Source: Mycolicibacterium rhodesiae JS60
GTDB lineage: Bacteria > Actinomycetota > Actinomycetes > Mycobacteriales > Mycobacteriaceae
Direction: 5' to 3'
Assembly: GCA_000230935.2 (NCBI GenBank)
Contig: AGIQ01000001.1
Span: forward strand, 620,001 to 684,000
Length of the DNA: 64,000 nt
In this document: in pieces, positions 1 through 9,357 of the stretch
Position numbering within the stretch: position 1 is the first letter of the stretch
Layout of the letters: each line of letters opens with the position of its first letter
Notes under the pieces: model-generated
Database searches by the model: none
Told to the model about the DNA's origin: nothing
The model's input: only the letters and a program-made list of their open reading frames with translations
Position numbers and translations under genes: made by a program

Positions 1-1192
1 CCACGACTTCGTTCTGCTCGGTGAGCGTGGTCAGGGCAAGACCCGGCTGCTGCGCTCGCTGCAGAACTTGCTCGACGAGTGGACGCCGGTGATCGCCGGG
101 TCGGAACTCGGTGAGCACCCCTACAGCCCGATCACCCCGCAGTCGATCCGCCGGGCGGCCGACCTCGGGGAGGCACTGCCCGTCGCGTGGCGGCACCGCA
201 GCGAGCGCTACACCGAGAAGCTCGCCACCCCGGATACCAGCGTGGCGGACCTGGTCGGTGACATCGACCCCATCAAGGTCGCCGAAGGCCGTAGCCTCGG
301 CGATCCGGAAACCATCGCCTACGGGCTGATCCCACGGGCGCACCGCGGCATCGTCGCGGTCAACGAGCTGCCCGACCTCGCCGAGCGCATCCAGGTCTCG
401 ATGCTCAACGTGATGGAGGAGCGCGACATCCAGGTGCGCGGTTACACATTGCGGCTGCCGCTGGACGTGCTCGTGGTCGCCAGCGCGAATCCCGAGGACT
501 ACACCAACCGGGGCCGCATCATCACCCCGCTGAAGGACCGCTTCGGCGCCGAGATCCGCACGCACTACCCGCGTGAGCTCGACGCCGAGGTCGGGGTCAT
601 CACGCAGGAAGCGCACCTGTCCGCACAGGTTCCGACCTACCTGATGCAGATCATTGCCCGCTTCGCGCGCTACCTGCGGGAGTCGAACTCCGTCGATCAG
701 CGCTCGGGGGTGTCGGCGCGGTTCGCGATCGCCGCGGCCGAGACCGTCGCGGCGTCGGCCCGTCATCGCGGCGCGGTGCTCGGCGAGGATGAGCCGGTCG
801 CCCGGGTGGTGGACCTGGGCACCGTGATCGACGTGCTGCGCGGCAAGCTGGAATTCGAGTCCGGCGAGGAGGGGCGCGAGCAGGCCGTGCTCGAACACCT
901 GTTGCGCCGTGCCACCGCCGATACCGCACAGCGCACGCTCGGCGGCATCGACGTCGGCCCACTGGTGGCCGCTGTCGAGGGCGGCTCGGCGGTGACGACC
1001 GGCGAGCAGGTGGCGGCCAAAGACGTGCTGGCCGCGCTGCCCGATCTGCCGGTCATCGACGCGATCGCCAAGCGGCTGGCGGCCGAGACCGAGGGCGAGC
1101 GTGCCGCAGCGCTGGAATTGGCGCTGGAGGCGCTGTATTTGGCCAAGCGCATCGACAAGGTGACGGGCGAAGGCGAAACCGTCTATGGCTAA
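1..1192 (+). CDS. MoxR-like AAA+ ATPase (Mg-chelatase type), 5' truncated
   Basis: The reading frame is open from base 2, so the true start lies before the window. The visible 396 residues begin just upstream of a Walker A motif, GERGQGKT, at bases 20-43. The hydrophobic strand IVAVNELPD followed by a sensor-like stretch with SANPEDY fits the MoxR/magnesium-chelatase ATPase class, and Rv0958 occupies this position in M. tuberculosis. The family acts with a VWA-domain partner as an ATP-driven chaperone or metal-cofactor insertase. The stop codon overlaps the start of the VWA gene by 8 bases, so the two are translationally coupled. The substrate is unknown. The N-terminus cannot be judged here. 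Confidence 0.88.
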   Translation, partial: HDFVLLGERGQGKTRLLRSLQNLLDEWTPVIAGSELGEHPYSPITPQSIRRAADLGEALPVAWRHRSERYTEKLATPDTSVADLVGDIDPIKVAEGRSLGDPETIAYGLIPRAHRGIVAVNELPDLAERIQVSMLNVMEERDIQVRGYTLRLPLDVLVVASANPEDYTNRGRIITPLKDRFGAEIRTHYPRELDAEVGVITQEAHLSAQVPTYLMQIIARFARYLRESNSVDQRSGVSARFAIAAAETVAASARHRGAVLGEDEPVARVVDLGTVIDVLRGKLEFESGEEGREQAVLEHLLRRATADTAQRTLGGIDVGPLVAAVEGGSAVTTGEQVAAKDVLAALPDLPVIDAIAKRLAAETEGERAAALELALEALYLAKRIDKVTGEGETVYG

Positions 1193-3173
1193 ACCCGATC
1201 GGGGACATGCCCACGACTCGCGGTATTCGGCGTACACCGGGGGTCCTGACCCTCTGGCGCCGCCGGTGGATCTGCGGGACGCGCTCGAGCAGATCGGGCG
1301 GGATGTCATGGAGGGCACCTCGCCGCGGCGGGCGCTGTCCGAGCTGCTGCGCCGCGGCACCAAAGGGACCAGGGGCGCCGACCGGCTGGCCGCCGAGGTC
1401 AACCGCCGACGGCGAGAGTTGTTGAACCGCAACAACCTTGACGGCACCCTTCAGGAGATCAAGCAGCTGCTGGACGAGGCGGTGCTCGCCGAGCGCAAGG
1501 AATTGGCACGGGCACTCGACGACGATGCCCGGTTCGCCGAACTGCAGATCGAGGCGTTGTCGCCGTCGCCGGCCAAGGCCGTTCAGGAGCTGTCCGAATA
1601 CAACTGGCGCAGCCCCGAGGCGCGCCAGAAGTACGAGCAGATTAAGGATCTGCTCGGCCGGGAGATGCTCGATCAGCGATTCGCCGGGATGAAGCAGGCG
1701 CTGGAAAACGCCACCGATTCCGACCGCCAAGCCGTCAACGAGATGCTCGACGACCTCAACGACTTGCTGGACAAGCACTCTCGCGGCGAGGACAGTCCCG
1801 ACGACTTTGATGAGTTCATGCGCAAGCATGGCCAGTATTTCCCGGAGAATCCGAAGAACGTGGAGGAGCTGCTCGACTCGTTGGCCAAGCGGGCCGCGGC
1901 CGCTCAGCGATTCCGCAACAGCCTGTCCGCCGACCAGCGTGCCGAGCTGGATGCCTTGGCGCAGCAGGCATTCGGGTCACCAGAGTTGATGAGCGCCCTC
2001 AACCGGCTCGACTCTCATCTGCAGGCGGCCCGGCCGGGAGAGGACTGGACGGGCTCGTCGGAGTTCTCCGGCGACAACCCTTTGGGTATGGGGGAGGGGG
2101 CGCAGGCGCTCGCCGATATCGCGGAGCTCGAGCAGCTCGCCGACCAGCTCTCGCAGAGTTACGCGGGCGCGACGATGGACGATGTCGATCTCGACGCGCT
2201 GGCTCGCCAGCTCGGTGACCAGGCCGCCATTGACGCGCGGACGCTGGCCGAGCTGGAACGCGCACTGATGAATCAAGGTTTTCTGGACCGCGGCTCCGAC
2301 GGGCAGTGGCGGTTGTCGCCGAAGGCGATGCGACAACTCGGTCAAGCCGCTCTTCGTGATGTGGCCCAACAACTTTCGGGACGTCACGGCGAGCGGGAGA
2401 CCCGTCGTGCGGGTGCGGCCGGCGAACTGACCGGCGCGACCCGGCCGTGGGCGTTCGGCGATACCGAGCCGTGGAACGTCACCCGCACGCTGACGAACGC
2501 GGTGCTGCGGCAAGCCGGCACCGATGCCGATGGGCCGCTGCGGATCAGCGTCGACGATGTCGAGGTGTCGGAAACCGAGACCCGCACCCAGTCGGCGGTG
2601 GCGCTGCTGGTCGACACATCGTTCTCGATGGTGATGGAGAACCGGTGGCTGCCGATGAAGCAGACCGCGCTGGCGCTCAACCATCTGGTGAGCACCCGCT
2701 TCCGGTCGGACGCACTGCAGATCATCGCCTTCGGCCGCTACGCGCGAACCGTGACTGCGGCGGAACTGACCGGACTCGAAGGCGTCTACGAACAGGGCAC
2801 CAACATGCACCACGCCCTGGCGCTGGCGGTGCGGCATCTGCGTCGTCACCCCAATGCGCAACCGGTGGTGCTGATGGTCACCGACGGTGAGCCGACTGCG
2901 CATTTGGAGGATTGGGACGGGCAGGGCACGTCCGTCTTCTTCGACTATCCGACTCATCCGCGGACACAGGCGCATACCGTGCGGGGATTCGACGAGGTCG
3001 CGCGCCTCGGGGCGCAGGTGACGATCTTCCGGTTGGGCAACGATCCTGGGCTCGCCCACTTCATCGATCAGGTGGCTCGCCGGGTGGAAGGGCGGGTAGT
3101 CGTCCCCGACCTGGACGGTCTGGGCGCGGCTGTGGTCGGCGACTACTTGCGGTCGCGGCGCCGGCGCCGCTGA
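1185..3173 (+). CDS. VWA-domain protein, partner of the upstream MoxR ATPase
   Basis: 662 residues. The N-terminal two thirds are charged and helical, with many Leu/Glu/Arg heptad-like stretches. The C-terminal third is a von Willebrand A domain with an intact MIDAS start, DTSFSM, at about residue 477. The later metal-site positions are visible as the Thr in the EQGTN segment and the MVTDGEP segment. The protein corresponds to Rv0959 by position and architecture. In MoxR-VWA systems the VWA protein binds a divalent metal and docks the client. The ATG lies inside the end of the ATPase gene (8-nt overlap). The basic tail RSRRRRR is unusual but not diagnostic. Confidence 0.87.
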   Translation: MAKPDRGHAHDSRYSAYTGGPDPLAPPVDLRDALEQIGRDVMEGTSPRRALSELLRRGTKGTRGADRLAAEVNRRRRELLNRNNLDGTLQEIKQLLDEAVLAERKELARALDDDARFAELQIEALSPSPAKAVQELSEYNWRSPEARQKYEQIKDLLGREMLDQRFAGMKQALENATDSDRQAVNEMLDDLNDLLDKHSRGEDSPDDFDEFMRKHGQYFPENPKNVEELLDSLAKRAAAAQRFRNSLSADQRAELDALAQQAFGSPELMSALNRLDSHLQAARPGEDWTGSSEFSGDNPLGMGEGAQALADIAELEQLADQLSQSYAGATMDDVDLDALARQLGDQAAIDARTLAELERALMNQGFLDRGSDGQWRLSPKAMRQLGQAALRDVAQQLSGRHGERETRRAGAAGELTGATRPWAFGDTEPWNVTRTLTNAVLRQAGTDADGPLRISVDDVEVSETETRTQSAVALLVDTSFSMVMENRWLPMKQTALALNHLVSTRFRSDALQIIAFGRYARTVTAAELTGLEGVYEQGTNMHHALALAVRHLRRHPNAQPVVLMVTDGEPTAHLEDWDGQGTSVFFDYPTHPRTQAHTVRGFDEVARLGAQVTIFRLGNDPGLAHFIDQVARRVEGRVVVPDLDGLGAAVVGDYLRSRRRRR

Positions 3174-3548
3174 GCTGAGAAGCTCTCAGGTATTCAGCAA
3201 ATTTTTACCCCCCGCAATCGACCGCCCGGCCATTAGTGTGGGCAGCAAAGAGCGTGGCAAACCAGTTTGTTATTGACGGCAACGTTCTCAGGCATGGCCT
3301 GCTGGCGAACACGTGCAACACGTCGGTAACCCTGATGTTTCCCGACCGTCAATTAGCTACTCGGAGCCCGCCGAGCTTGCGTGATTGGTGTGACAAAAGC
3401 GAAGCATTTTTGTCCTCGAGTTCGCCCATACCGCTTGCTGAAGGGCAAACAGCCCCTTAGTATCTATCAGGATCTTCTAAGATTGGCATCAGCAAAGCAT
3501 CGAGTTCGTCACGACCCTGGCGAACCGCACCAACAAGGGGAACTAACA
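3174..3548. other. 375-bp intergenic region with a probable promoter for the secreted protein gene
   Basis: The region is visibly more AT-rich than its surroundings, with poly-T and poly-A patches near 3200 and 3410-3490. Open frames here are short and lack coding-type third positions. A TCTCAGG at 3184-3190 resembles half of an MprA box, but the second copy is not at the expected 11-bp period. The final 15 bases supply the ribosome binding site of the next gene. I see no RNA gene. Confidence 0.5.
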
Positions 3549-4673
3549 ATGGCGTCACGAACTCAGCCTTTCCTGATGACCGGCGCGGCAGTGGCCAGCG
3601 CCGCTGCCATCGTCGCAGCAACACCGGCGCTTGTGCCGACCCACGACCTCGCGATCGCGGCGCCCAGCCCGCTGCGGACGTCGACCGCTCAGGTCGCTTT
3701 GACGGCGATCACCGACATCACCCTCCAGGGCATCAACGATGCCTACTGGTTCGGCTGGGGCGGCTACATCACCGACACCAACACCTACTACCCGGGCGTG
3801 AGTGACATCTACCTCGCCGGCGGCTCGGGTGTCCTGTACTACCTCGTCGACAACGCTGCCGAGACATTCCTGCCCGGCTTCGACCTCGACAACTACTACT
3901 TCGAGATCGGCGCGCCCTCAGTGCCTTACGTGGCCGCTGGTGAGCTGTTCGGCACCGACTCGCCGATCTTCCAGGCTGCGCAGACGGTCTTCTACTACGG
4001 CGTTCCGAACGTCGTCAACTCGATCGTGGTCTCGGCGACTACGCTGTTTCCCACGGTCGACCTCGGCCCGGTGAAGGTCGGTGGCGGCATCCTTGCCAGC
4101 CTCTACTTCTACGGCCAGACGCCGGACTACGACCCGGACACCGATACCGGATTCGCCTACAGCACCAACGGGCTGTCGGCCATCCTCGCCTACATCTCGA
4201 CCTCGATCTCGGACAGCCTGCCCTCGGCAGCGGCGCTGAGCGGTGCCGCAACGGCGGCAGCGGCCGCCGTCGAAGGCGTCGTCAAGAACGTCGAGAACGC
4301 CTTCAACCCGGCCGCCAGCTCCTCGGCGGCCGCGAAGACGAGCTCGAAGACGGCCGCTGCCGAAGTGAAGACCGAGTCGACCGAGAGCAGCTCATCGGGC
4401 CAGGGCACCACCTCGACCGAGGAATCATCGACCGAGGAATCGTCGACCGAGGACACCAGCACCTCGACCGGCATCGCCTCGTCGGCGAAGCCTGCGACGA
4501 AGGCGACCAAGCCCGCGAAGGCGGCTCAGAACACGCTGAACAAGATCGGCAAGCAGATCTCGGACGCACTCGGCATCACGAAGAAGTCGAAGCCCAGCAC
4601 CAAGTCCTCCAGCGATTCGAGCAGCTCGGGCGATTCGGATGGCAGCTCCAGCACCGGCGGCAGCGCCAAGTAA
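3549..4673 (+). CDS. Secreted mycobacterial protein with Ser/Thr/Lys/Ala-rich C-terminal tail
   Basis: 374 residues from the ATG at 3549, chosen because an AAGGGG ribosome binding site precedes it by about 8 bases and a signal peptide follows at once (Ala-rich hydrophobic core, residues 8-28). The middle part, to about residue 215, is rich in Tyr, Gly and Asp (for example YWFGWGG and DNYYFE) and looks like a folded exported domain. From about residue 225 the chain becomes low-complexity Ala/Ser/Thr/Lys/Glu, including a repeated EESST unit. The family occurs in many environmental mycobacteria and is sometimes annotated as porin-like (GjpA type), but I cannot confirm that. The gene is followed by a strong intrinsic terminator, so it is probably monocistronic. 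Confidence 0.75.
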   Translation: MASRTQPFLMTGAAVASAAAIVAATPALVPTHDLAIAAPSPLRTSTAQVALTAITDITLQGINDAYWFGWGGYITDTNTYYPGVSDIYLAGGSGVLYYLVDNAAETFLPGFDLDNYYFEIGAPSVPYVAAGELFGTDSPIFQAAQTVFYYGVPNVVNSIVVSATTLFPTVDLGPVKVGGGILASLYFYGQTPDYDPDTDTGFAYSTNGLSAILAYISTSISDSLPSAAALSGAATAAAAAVEGVVKNVENAFNPAASSSAAAKTSSKTAAAEVKTESTESSSSGQGTTSTEESSTEESSTEDTSTSTGIASSAKPATKATKPAKAAQNTLNKIGKQISDALGITKKSKPSTKSSSDSSSSGDSDGSSSTGGSAK

Positions 4674-4692
4674 CAGTCCTACCAACAAGACT

Positions 4693-4728
4693 TCGGCCCC
4701 TTCCGAAAGGAAGGGGCCGAGGTTTTTT
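4693..4728 (+). terminator. Intrinsic terminator of the secreted-protein gene
   Basis: A perfect 12-bp GC-rich stem closed by a GAAA tetraloop (4705-4708) is followed by GG and six T residues (4723-4728). It lies 20 bases after the stop codon of the plus-strand gene and just before the end of the convergent minus-strand gene. This is one of the few canonical U-tract terminators in the window. Confidence 0.9.
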
Positions 4729-4745
4729 CTGGGCACTCGGGTCGG

Positions 4746-5348
4746 TCAGCGGGCCAGCTCTTCGGAGCCGCCCGGCTTGCGATTCCTGCGTTTGACGCCG
4801 ACGCCGCCCCACAACGAGAAGCCCCGGATGGTGACCTTCGGCGCGCCGGGCGTGCCCACCCCGTCGACGTTGTGGTCGAAGCCGCCCATCACGCCGATAC
4901 CGCGGACTTCCAGGTTGACCTCCGGCGGCAGCAGAATCGTCTGCCCACCCATGATCGAGTAGGCGTGGATTTCCACCGTCGGCGAGGTGAAGTCGGCATA
5001 GCGGAGATCGACGACACCTCCGCCGAACAACGTGAACGTGGTGATCCGGCCGGGCACATTCCAGCGGCCTCGGCGTTCGAACCCGCTCAGGATCGCCAGC
5101 AACAGAGTCTTGGGTGCGGGCTTGGATGCGCCGCGCCGATGCGATGCGTCGCTCGCCTCGGGCAAGTCCTCGGTGAGCCGATCCAGCTCCTCGTAGGTCT
5201 GCGCGGCGTAGGCCTTCGCCAGTCGCTGCTCGTATTCTCCGAGCTGCAGACGTCCCTTGGCGGCGGCGTCGGTGAGCAGCTGAGCAACCTGGATGCGGTC
5301 GGTGTCAGCGGCCCGCGTCGTGGCGTCCCGTGGTGTCAAGTTGCTCAT
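4746..5348 (-). CDS. DUF1707 / LiaF-like cell-wall-response protein
   Basis: 200 residues. The first 60 form a DUF1707 (SHOCT-like) domain with the typical pattern RIQVAQLLTDAAAKGRL...EYEQRL. The last 90 resemble the toastrack-like C-terminal domain of LiaF/DUF2154 proteins (the VEIHAYSIMGGQ and VMGG repeats). No transmembrane segment is evident. Rv0966c is the positional counterpart. A TACGCT hexamer 8 nt before the ATG, with a TTGCGG 16 nt further upstream, suggests its own near-leaderless promoter in the gap after echA7. The role is unknown, with a membrane-stress association inferred from LiaF. Confidence 0.8.
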   Translation of the reverse strand: MSNLTPRDATTRAADTDRIQVAQLLTDAAAKGRLQLGEYEQRLAKAYAAQTYEELDRLTEDLPEASDASHRRGASKPAPKTLLLAILSGFERRGRWNVPGRITTFTLFGGGVVDLRYADFTSPTVEIHAYSIMGGQTILLPPEVNLEVRGIGVMGGFDHNVDGVGTPGAPKVTIRGFSLWGGVGVKRRNRKPGGSEELAR

Positions 5349-5412
5349 CGACTACGAGCGTACGACTCTGGAAGGCAACCGCAAGAGTGTTCGCTGATCT
5401 CTCACAGTGGTG

Positions 5413-6186
5413 TTATCGCAGCCAGCGGGGCTGTCGTTTCTCCAGGAACGCCAGCATGCCTTCGCGCGCTTCCTCGGAGACGAACAGCCGCGCGGATTCT
5501 TGCGCCAACCGCTCGGCATCGCGGTCGAATCCAGCCAGGACATCGGCCGTGGTCAGCGCTTTTGATGCGGCCAGCCCCTGGGGCGAGCCGCGGCCCAGGT
5601 CGGCCACCACGGCGGCCACCGCGGCGTCGACGTCGTCGGCGGCGATGGTGATCAGCCCGATCTCGGCCGCTGTCGCCGCGGTGAACGTCTCACCCGTGAG
5701 GTAGTAGCGGGCCGCCGCGCGCGGCGACAATTTGGGGAGCAGGGTCAGGGAAATGATTGCGGGCGCCACCCCGATGCGCGCCTCGGTCAGCGCAAACGTG
5801 CTGCGCTGCCCGGCGACCACGATGTCGCACGCTCCCACCAGGCCCAGCCCGCCGGCGCGGACGTGGCCGTCGATCGCGGCCACCACCGGCACCGGCGACT
5901 CGACGATCGCGCGCAGCAGGAACGTGGTTTCGCGGGCCCGCGCGACGGTGGATTCGAACGGGTCGCCGCCGGCAGCTTCGCTCAGATCGGCGCCGGCACA
6001 GAACGTACCGCCGGTATGACCCAGCACCACCGTGCGTACCGCGGGATCGGCCGCCGCCTTCTGCAGCCCGGCGTGCAGCTGCTCGACCAACCGCCAGGAC
6101 AGGGCATTGCGGTTGTGCGGTGAGTCCAGCGTCAACCGGGCGACATGACCGTCGACGGCATAGGTGACGAAGGTATCGGTCCCCAT
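5413..6186 (-). CDS. echA7: Enoyl-CoA hydratase/isomerase family protein EchA7
   Basis: 257 residues with the crotonase fold. The oxyanion-hole region GTFCAGADLSE and the GACDI...FALTEARIG segment are clear. The Glu of FALTEARIG matches the second catalytic glutamate. The usual first glutamate (in GGxE) is replaced within AGGLGLVGACD, a variation also seen in methylglutaconyl-CoA-hydratase-like members. It is the last gene of the accA2 operon, and its ATG shares one base with the fadE12 stop. It presumably hydrates an unsaturated or carboxylated acyl-CoA produced by the upstream enzymes. The exact substrate is not shown by the sequence. Confidence 0.88.
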   Translation of the reverse strand: MGTDTFVTYAVDGHVARLTLDSPHNRNALSWRLVEQLHAGLQKAAADPAVRTVVLGHTGGTFCAGADLSEAAGGDPFESTVARARETTFLLRAIVESPVPVVAAIDGHVRAGGLGLVGACDIVVAGQRSTFALTEARIGVAPAIISLTLLPKLSPRAAARYYLTGETFTAATAAEIGLITIAADDVDAAVAAVVADLGRGSPQGLAASKALTTADVLAGFDRDAERLAQESARLFVSEEAREGMLAFLEKRQPRWLR

Positions 6187-7364
6187 CAGTACGACCGCGG
6201 CAGGCCCAGCGAGGTCTGGGCGACGAAGTTCAGGATCATCTCCCGGCTCACCGGGGCGATACGCGCCAACCGCGAGGCGGTGACCATGGAAGCGATGCCG
6301 TATTCCTTCGTCAGCCCGTTACCGCCGAGGGATTGCACGGCCTGGTCGACGGCGCGGGTAGACGCCTCGCCCGCGGCGTACTTGGCCATGTTGGCGGCCT
6401 CGGCGCAGCCGAAGTCGTCGCCGTGGTCGTAGAGCGTGGCCGCCTTCTGCATCATCAGTCTGGCCAGCTCGAGCTCGATGTGGTTCTGTGCCAGCGGATG
6501 TGCGATGCCCTGATGCGCGCCGATCGGGGTCTTCCACACCTGGCGGGTCTTGACGTAGTCGGCCGCCTTGGTGAGCGCGAACCGCCCGACCCCGATCGCG
6601 TTGGCCGACCCCATGATTCGCTCGGGGTTCAGGCCGGCAAAGAGTTGTGCGATCGCAGCGTCCTCCGAGCCCACCAGCGCGTCGGCCGGCAGGCGGACGT
6701 CATCGATGAACAGCGAGAACTGGTTCTCCGGGCTGATGATCTCCATATCGATCTTGGTGTAGGTGAAACCCGGTGAGTCGGTGGGCACGATGAACAATGC
6801 CGGCTTCAGGTTTCCGGTCTTGGCGTCTTCCATCCGGCCCACGACGAGCACCGCCTGGGCCTGGTCGACGCCCGAGATGTACACCTTCGCTCCCGTTAGG
6901 ATCCAGTCGCTGCCATCCCGTCGCGCGGTGGTGGTGATCCGATGTGAGTTCGAGCCGGCGTCGGGTTCGGTGATGGCGAACGCCATGGTGATCGAGCCGT
7001 CGGCGATACCGGGCAGCCAGCGCTTCTTCTGGTCGTCGGTGCCGAACCTGCTGATGATCGTGCCGTTGATGGCCGGTGAGACCACCATCATCAGCAGCGA
7101 GCATCCATTGGACGCCATCTCGTCCATGACCAGCGACAACTCGTACATGCCGGCTCCGCCGCCACCGTACTCCTCGGGCAGGTTCACCCCGATGAAACCG
7201 AGTTTTCCTGCTTCGGACCACAATTCGTCGGTGTACTCGCCGGCGCGGGCCTTCGCCAGGTAGTACTCCTGGCCGTAGCTCGACGCCAGCGCGGCGACCG
7301 CCTTGCGCAGCTCTTGGCGTTCGTCACTCTCGATGAAGCCGGTGTCGGTCCTCAAGGCGGTCAC
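6186..7364 (-). CDS. fadE12: Acyl-CoA dehydrogenase FadE12
   Basis: 392 residues with full acyl-CoA dehydrogenase architecture: helical N-domain, beta domain with AFAITEPDAGSNSH (FAD/substrate loop), and a C-terminal helical domain ending ARIAPVSREMILNFVAQ. The usual EGT motif with the catalytic glutamate is replaced by this IAPVSREM type, as in citronellyl-CoA-dehydrogenase-like enzymes. The stop overlaps echA7, and the ATG overlaps the accA2 stop (4-nt ATGA). It probably performs the second dehydrogenation of the pathway. Confidence 0.9.
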   Translation of the reverse strand: MTALRTDTGFIESDERQELRKAVAALASSYGQEYYLAKARAGEYTDELWSEAGKLGFIGVNLPEEYGGGGAGMYELSLVMDEMASNGCSLLMMVVSPAINGTIISRFGTDDQKKRWLPGIADGSITMAFAITEPDAGSNSHRITTTARRDGSDWILTGAKVYISGVDQAQAVLVVGRMEDAKTGNLKPALFIVPTDSPGFTYTKIDMEIISPENQFSLFIDDVRLPADALVGSEDAAIAQLFAGLNPERIMGSANAIGVGRFALTKAADYVKTRQVWKTPIGAHQGIAHPLAQNHIELELARLMMQKAATLYDHGDDFGCAEAANMAKYAAGEASTRAVDQAVQSLGGNGLTKEYGIASMVTASRLARIAPVSREMILNFVAQTSLGLPRSY

Positions 7365-9352
7365 AGCTCTCCCTCTGCTTCGTTTGCCGTCCCCACCCGG
7401 GCAAGGACGGTTCCGACGTCGACCTGCTGGCCGACGCTGACATCAAGATGAGTGACCACACCGTCTGCGGGTGCGGTGATGGTGTGTTCCATCTTCATCG
7501 CCTCCAGCCAGACCAGTGGCTGGCCGAGTGTGACCGTGTCCCCGAGCGCCGCACCGAGACGGATCACCGAGCCTGGCATCGGTGCCAGCAGTGAGCCCTT
7601 CTCGACGGCGGAGCCCGGCTCGGGGAACCGGGGTGCGGCGGCCAACGTGACCGGGCCCAGCGCCGAATCGACGAAAACGTCCGTGCCGTAACGGCTTATC
7701 GCAAACATGGTGGCGACACCGGCCCCGTCGGACAGCACCACACCGTCGGGTCGGGCCGACACCAGTGTCACGCCATCATCGTCGGGTAGCACCAGGCCGC
7801 GGCGGGTGAACCGGTAGGCGACGCGGTGCTCCTGGCCGGCCGCGTCCAGATAGGTCTTCTGCTGATTGCCCGACACGACATTGCGCCAGCCACTCGGAAT
7901 TTCACCAAGCACCGAGGCCGATGCGCGATTGTGGGCGGCATCGGCCAGTGCGGCGGCCACCGCAGCGAGTCGGACCGCGCGCTCATCGGCCAGGGGACGC
8001 GCCAGTTCGGGCAATCCGTGCGTGTCGAAGAACGCCGTGTCGGTCGCGCCATCCAGGAACGCTTGGTGGACAAGGACGTTGACCAGCAGATCGCGGTTGG
8101 TGCGGACACCGTGCAGGCGGGTGCGGGCAAGCGCGTCGGCGAGCACCTGAGCCGCGCGTCGCCGGGTCGGGGCGTAGGAGATCACCTTCGCCAGCATCGG
8201 GTCATAGTGGATCGACACGGTCGAAGAGTCCACGATGCCGGAGTCCAGCCGGATCCCCGTGCCGGTGAACAGCCCGAAAGACGTTGTGGTTCCGGGCACC
8301 TCGAATCGGTGGATGCGCCCGGCCTGCGGTTGCCAGTGCCGGGTCGGGTCCTCGGCGTAGATCCGCGCCTCGATGGCATGCCCGCGGGCCGCGGGCGGCT
8401 CGGCTACCAGTCGCTCGCCGTCGGCCACCGACAGTTGCAGCTCGACCAGATCCAGACCGGTGGTGAGCTCGGTGACGGGGTGCTCGACCTGCAGCCGGGT
8501 GTTCATCTCGAGGAAGTAGAACTCGCCAGCCCGATCTGGTGAGTTGTCGGCGAGGAACTCCACCGTGCCCGCCCCGGTGTAGCCGATTGCCTCGGCGGCC
8601 AGCCGGGCGGCCGCAAACAGCCTTTCCCGCATGCCCACAACGCGTTCGACCAGGGGAGAGGGCGCCTCTTCGATGATCTTCTGGTGCCGCCGTTGAATCG
8701 AGCACTCCCGCTCGCCGATCGCCCAGACCGTGCCGTGCTCGTCGGCCAGCACCTGCACCTCGACGTGGTGACCTCCTGCCAGATACCGCTCGCAGAACAC
8801 CGTCGGATCGCCGAATGCCGATGCGGCCTCTCGGCTCGCGGCCTGCACCTGGCCGGCCAGCTCGGACAGCTCGGTCACCACCCGCATGCCACGTCCACCG
8901 CCGCCGGCCGATGCCTTCACCAACACCGGGAGCTGTGCGTCGGTGACCGTCTCGGGGTCGAGTTCCTCCAGAACGGGCACTCCGGCGGCGGCCATCATCT
9001 TCTTGGCCTCGATCTTGGAACCCATCGACGCGACGGCGGCCACCGGCGGCCCGATCCAGGTCAGTCCGGCGTCGATGACGGCCTTGGCGAAATCGGGGTT
9101 CTCCGAGAGGAATCCGTAGCCGGGATGGACAGCATCGGCCCCCGAGGCGGTCGCGGCCGCGATCAGCTGCGCGGCGTCGAGGTAGCCGAGGTTTCCGTCC
9201 AGACGTACCCGGGCGTCGGCCTCCTCGACGTGTGGGGACGATGCGTCGGGGTCGGTGTACACGGCCACCGTCGCGATGCCGAGCCGGCGGCAGGTGGCGA
9301 AGACGCGGCGGGCGATCTCACCGCGATTGGCAACGAGAACTCGGGTAATCAT
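7361..9352 (-). CDS. accA2: Biotin-dependent acyl-CoA carboxylase alpha chain AccA2
   Basis: 663 residues from the ATG at 9352, which directly opens the biotin carboxylase domain (MITRVLVANRGEIARRVF). The frame stays open upstream but only overlaps accD2. Domains in order: BC domain with ATP-grasp (KASAGGGGRGMR, and EMNTRLQVEHPVTE in the active site), BT linker, and a C-terminal biotinyl domain with EAMKMEH about 30 residues from the end. It carboxylates biotin using ATP and bicarbonate and works with AccD2. It is spaced 5 bp after accD2. The acyl-CoA substrate is inferred to be a branched unsaturated CoA, because the neighbours are the Atu/Liu type. Confidence 0.93.
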   Translation of the reverse strand: MITRVLVANRGEIARRVFATCRRLGIATVAVYTDPDASSPHVEEADARVRLDGNLGYLDAAQLIAAATASGADAVHPGYGFLSENPDFAKAVIDAGLTWIGPPVAAVASMGSKIEAKKMMAAAGVPVLEELDPETVTDAQLPVLVKASAGGGGRGMRVVTELSELAGQVQAASREAASAFGDPTVFCERYLAGGHHVEVQVLADEHGTVWAIGERECSIQRRHQKIIEEAPSPLVERVVGMRERLFAAARLAAEAIGYTGAGTVEFLADNSPDRAGEFYFLEMNTRLQVEHPVTELTTGLDLVELQLSVADGERLVAEPPAARGHAIEARIYAEDPTRHWQPQAGRIHRFEVPGTTTSFGLFTGTGIRLDSGIVDSSTVSIHYDPMLAKVISYAPTRRRAAQVLADALARTRLHGVRTNRDLLVNVLVHQAFLDGATDTAFFDTHGLPELARPLADERAVRLAAVAAALADAAHNRASASVLGEIPSGWRNVVSGNQQKTYLDAAGQEHRVAYRFTRRGLVLPDDDGVTLVSARPDGVVLSDGAGVATMFAISRYGTDVFVDSALGPVTLAAAPRFPEPGSAVEKGSLLAPMPGSVIRLGAALGDTVTLGQPLVWLEAMKMEHTITAPADGVVTHLDVSVGQQVDVGTVLARVGTANEAEGEL

Positions 9353-9357
9353 CGCGC

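Noticed and set aside
3182..3198. Possible MprA box before the secreted protein gene
   Set aside because: TCTCAGG is followed by ATTCAG at 8 bp, not the 11-bp period seen at mprA and pepD.
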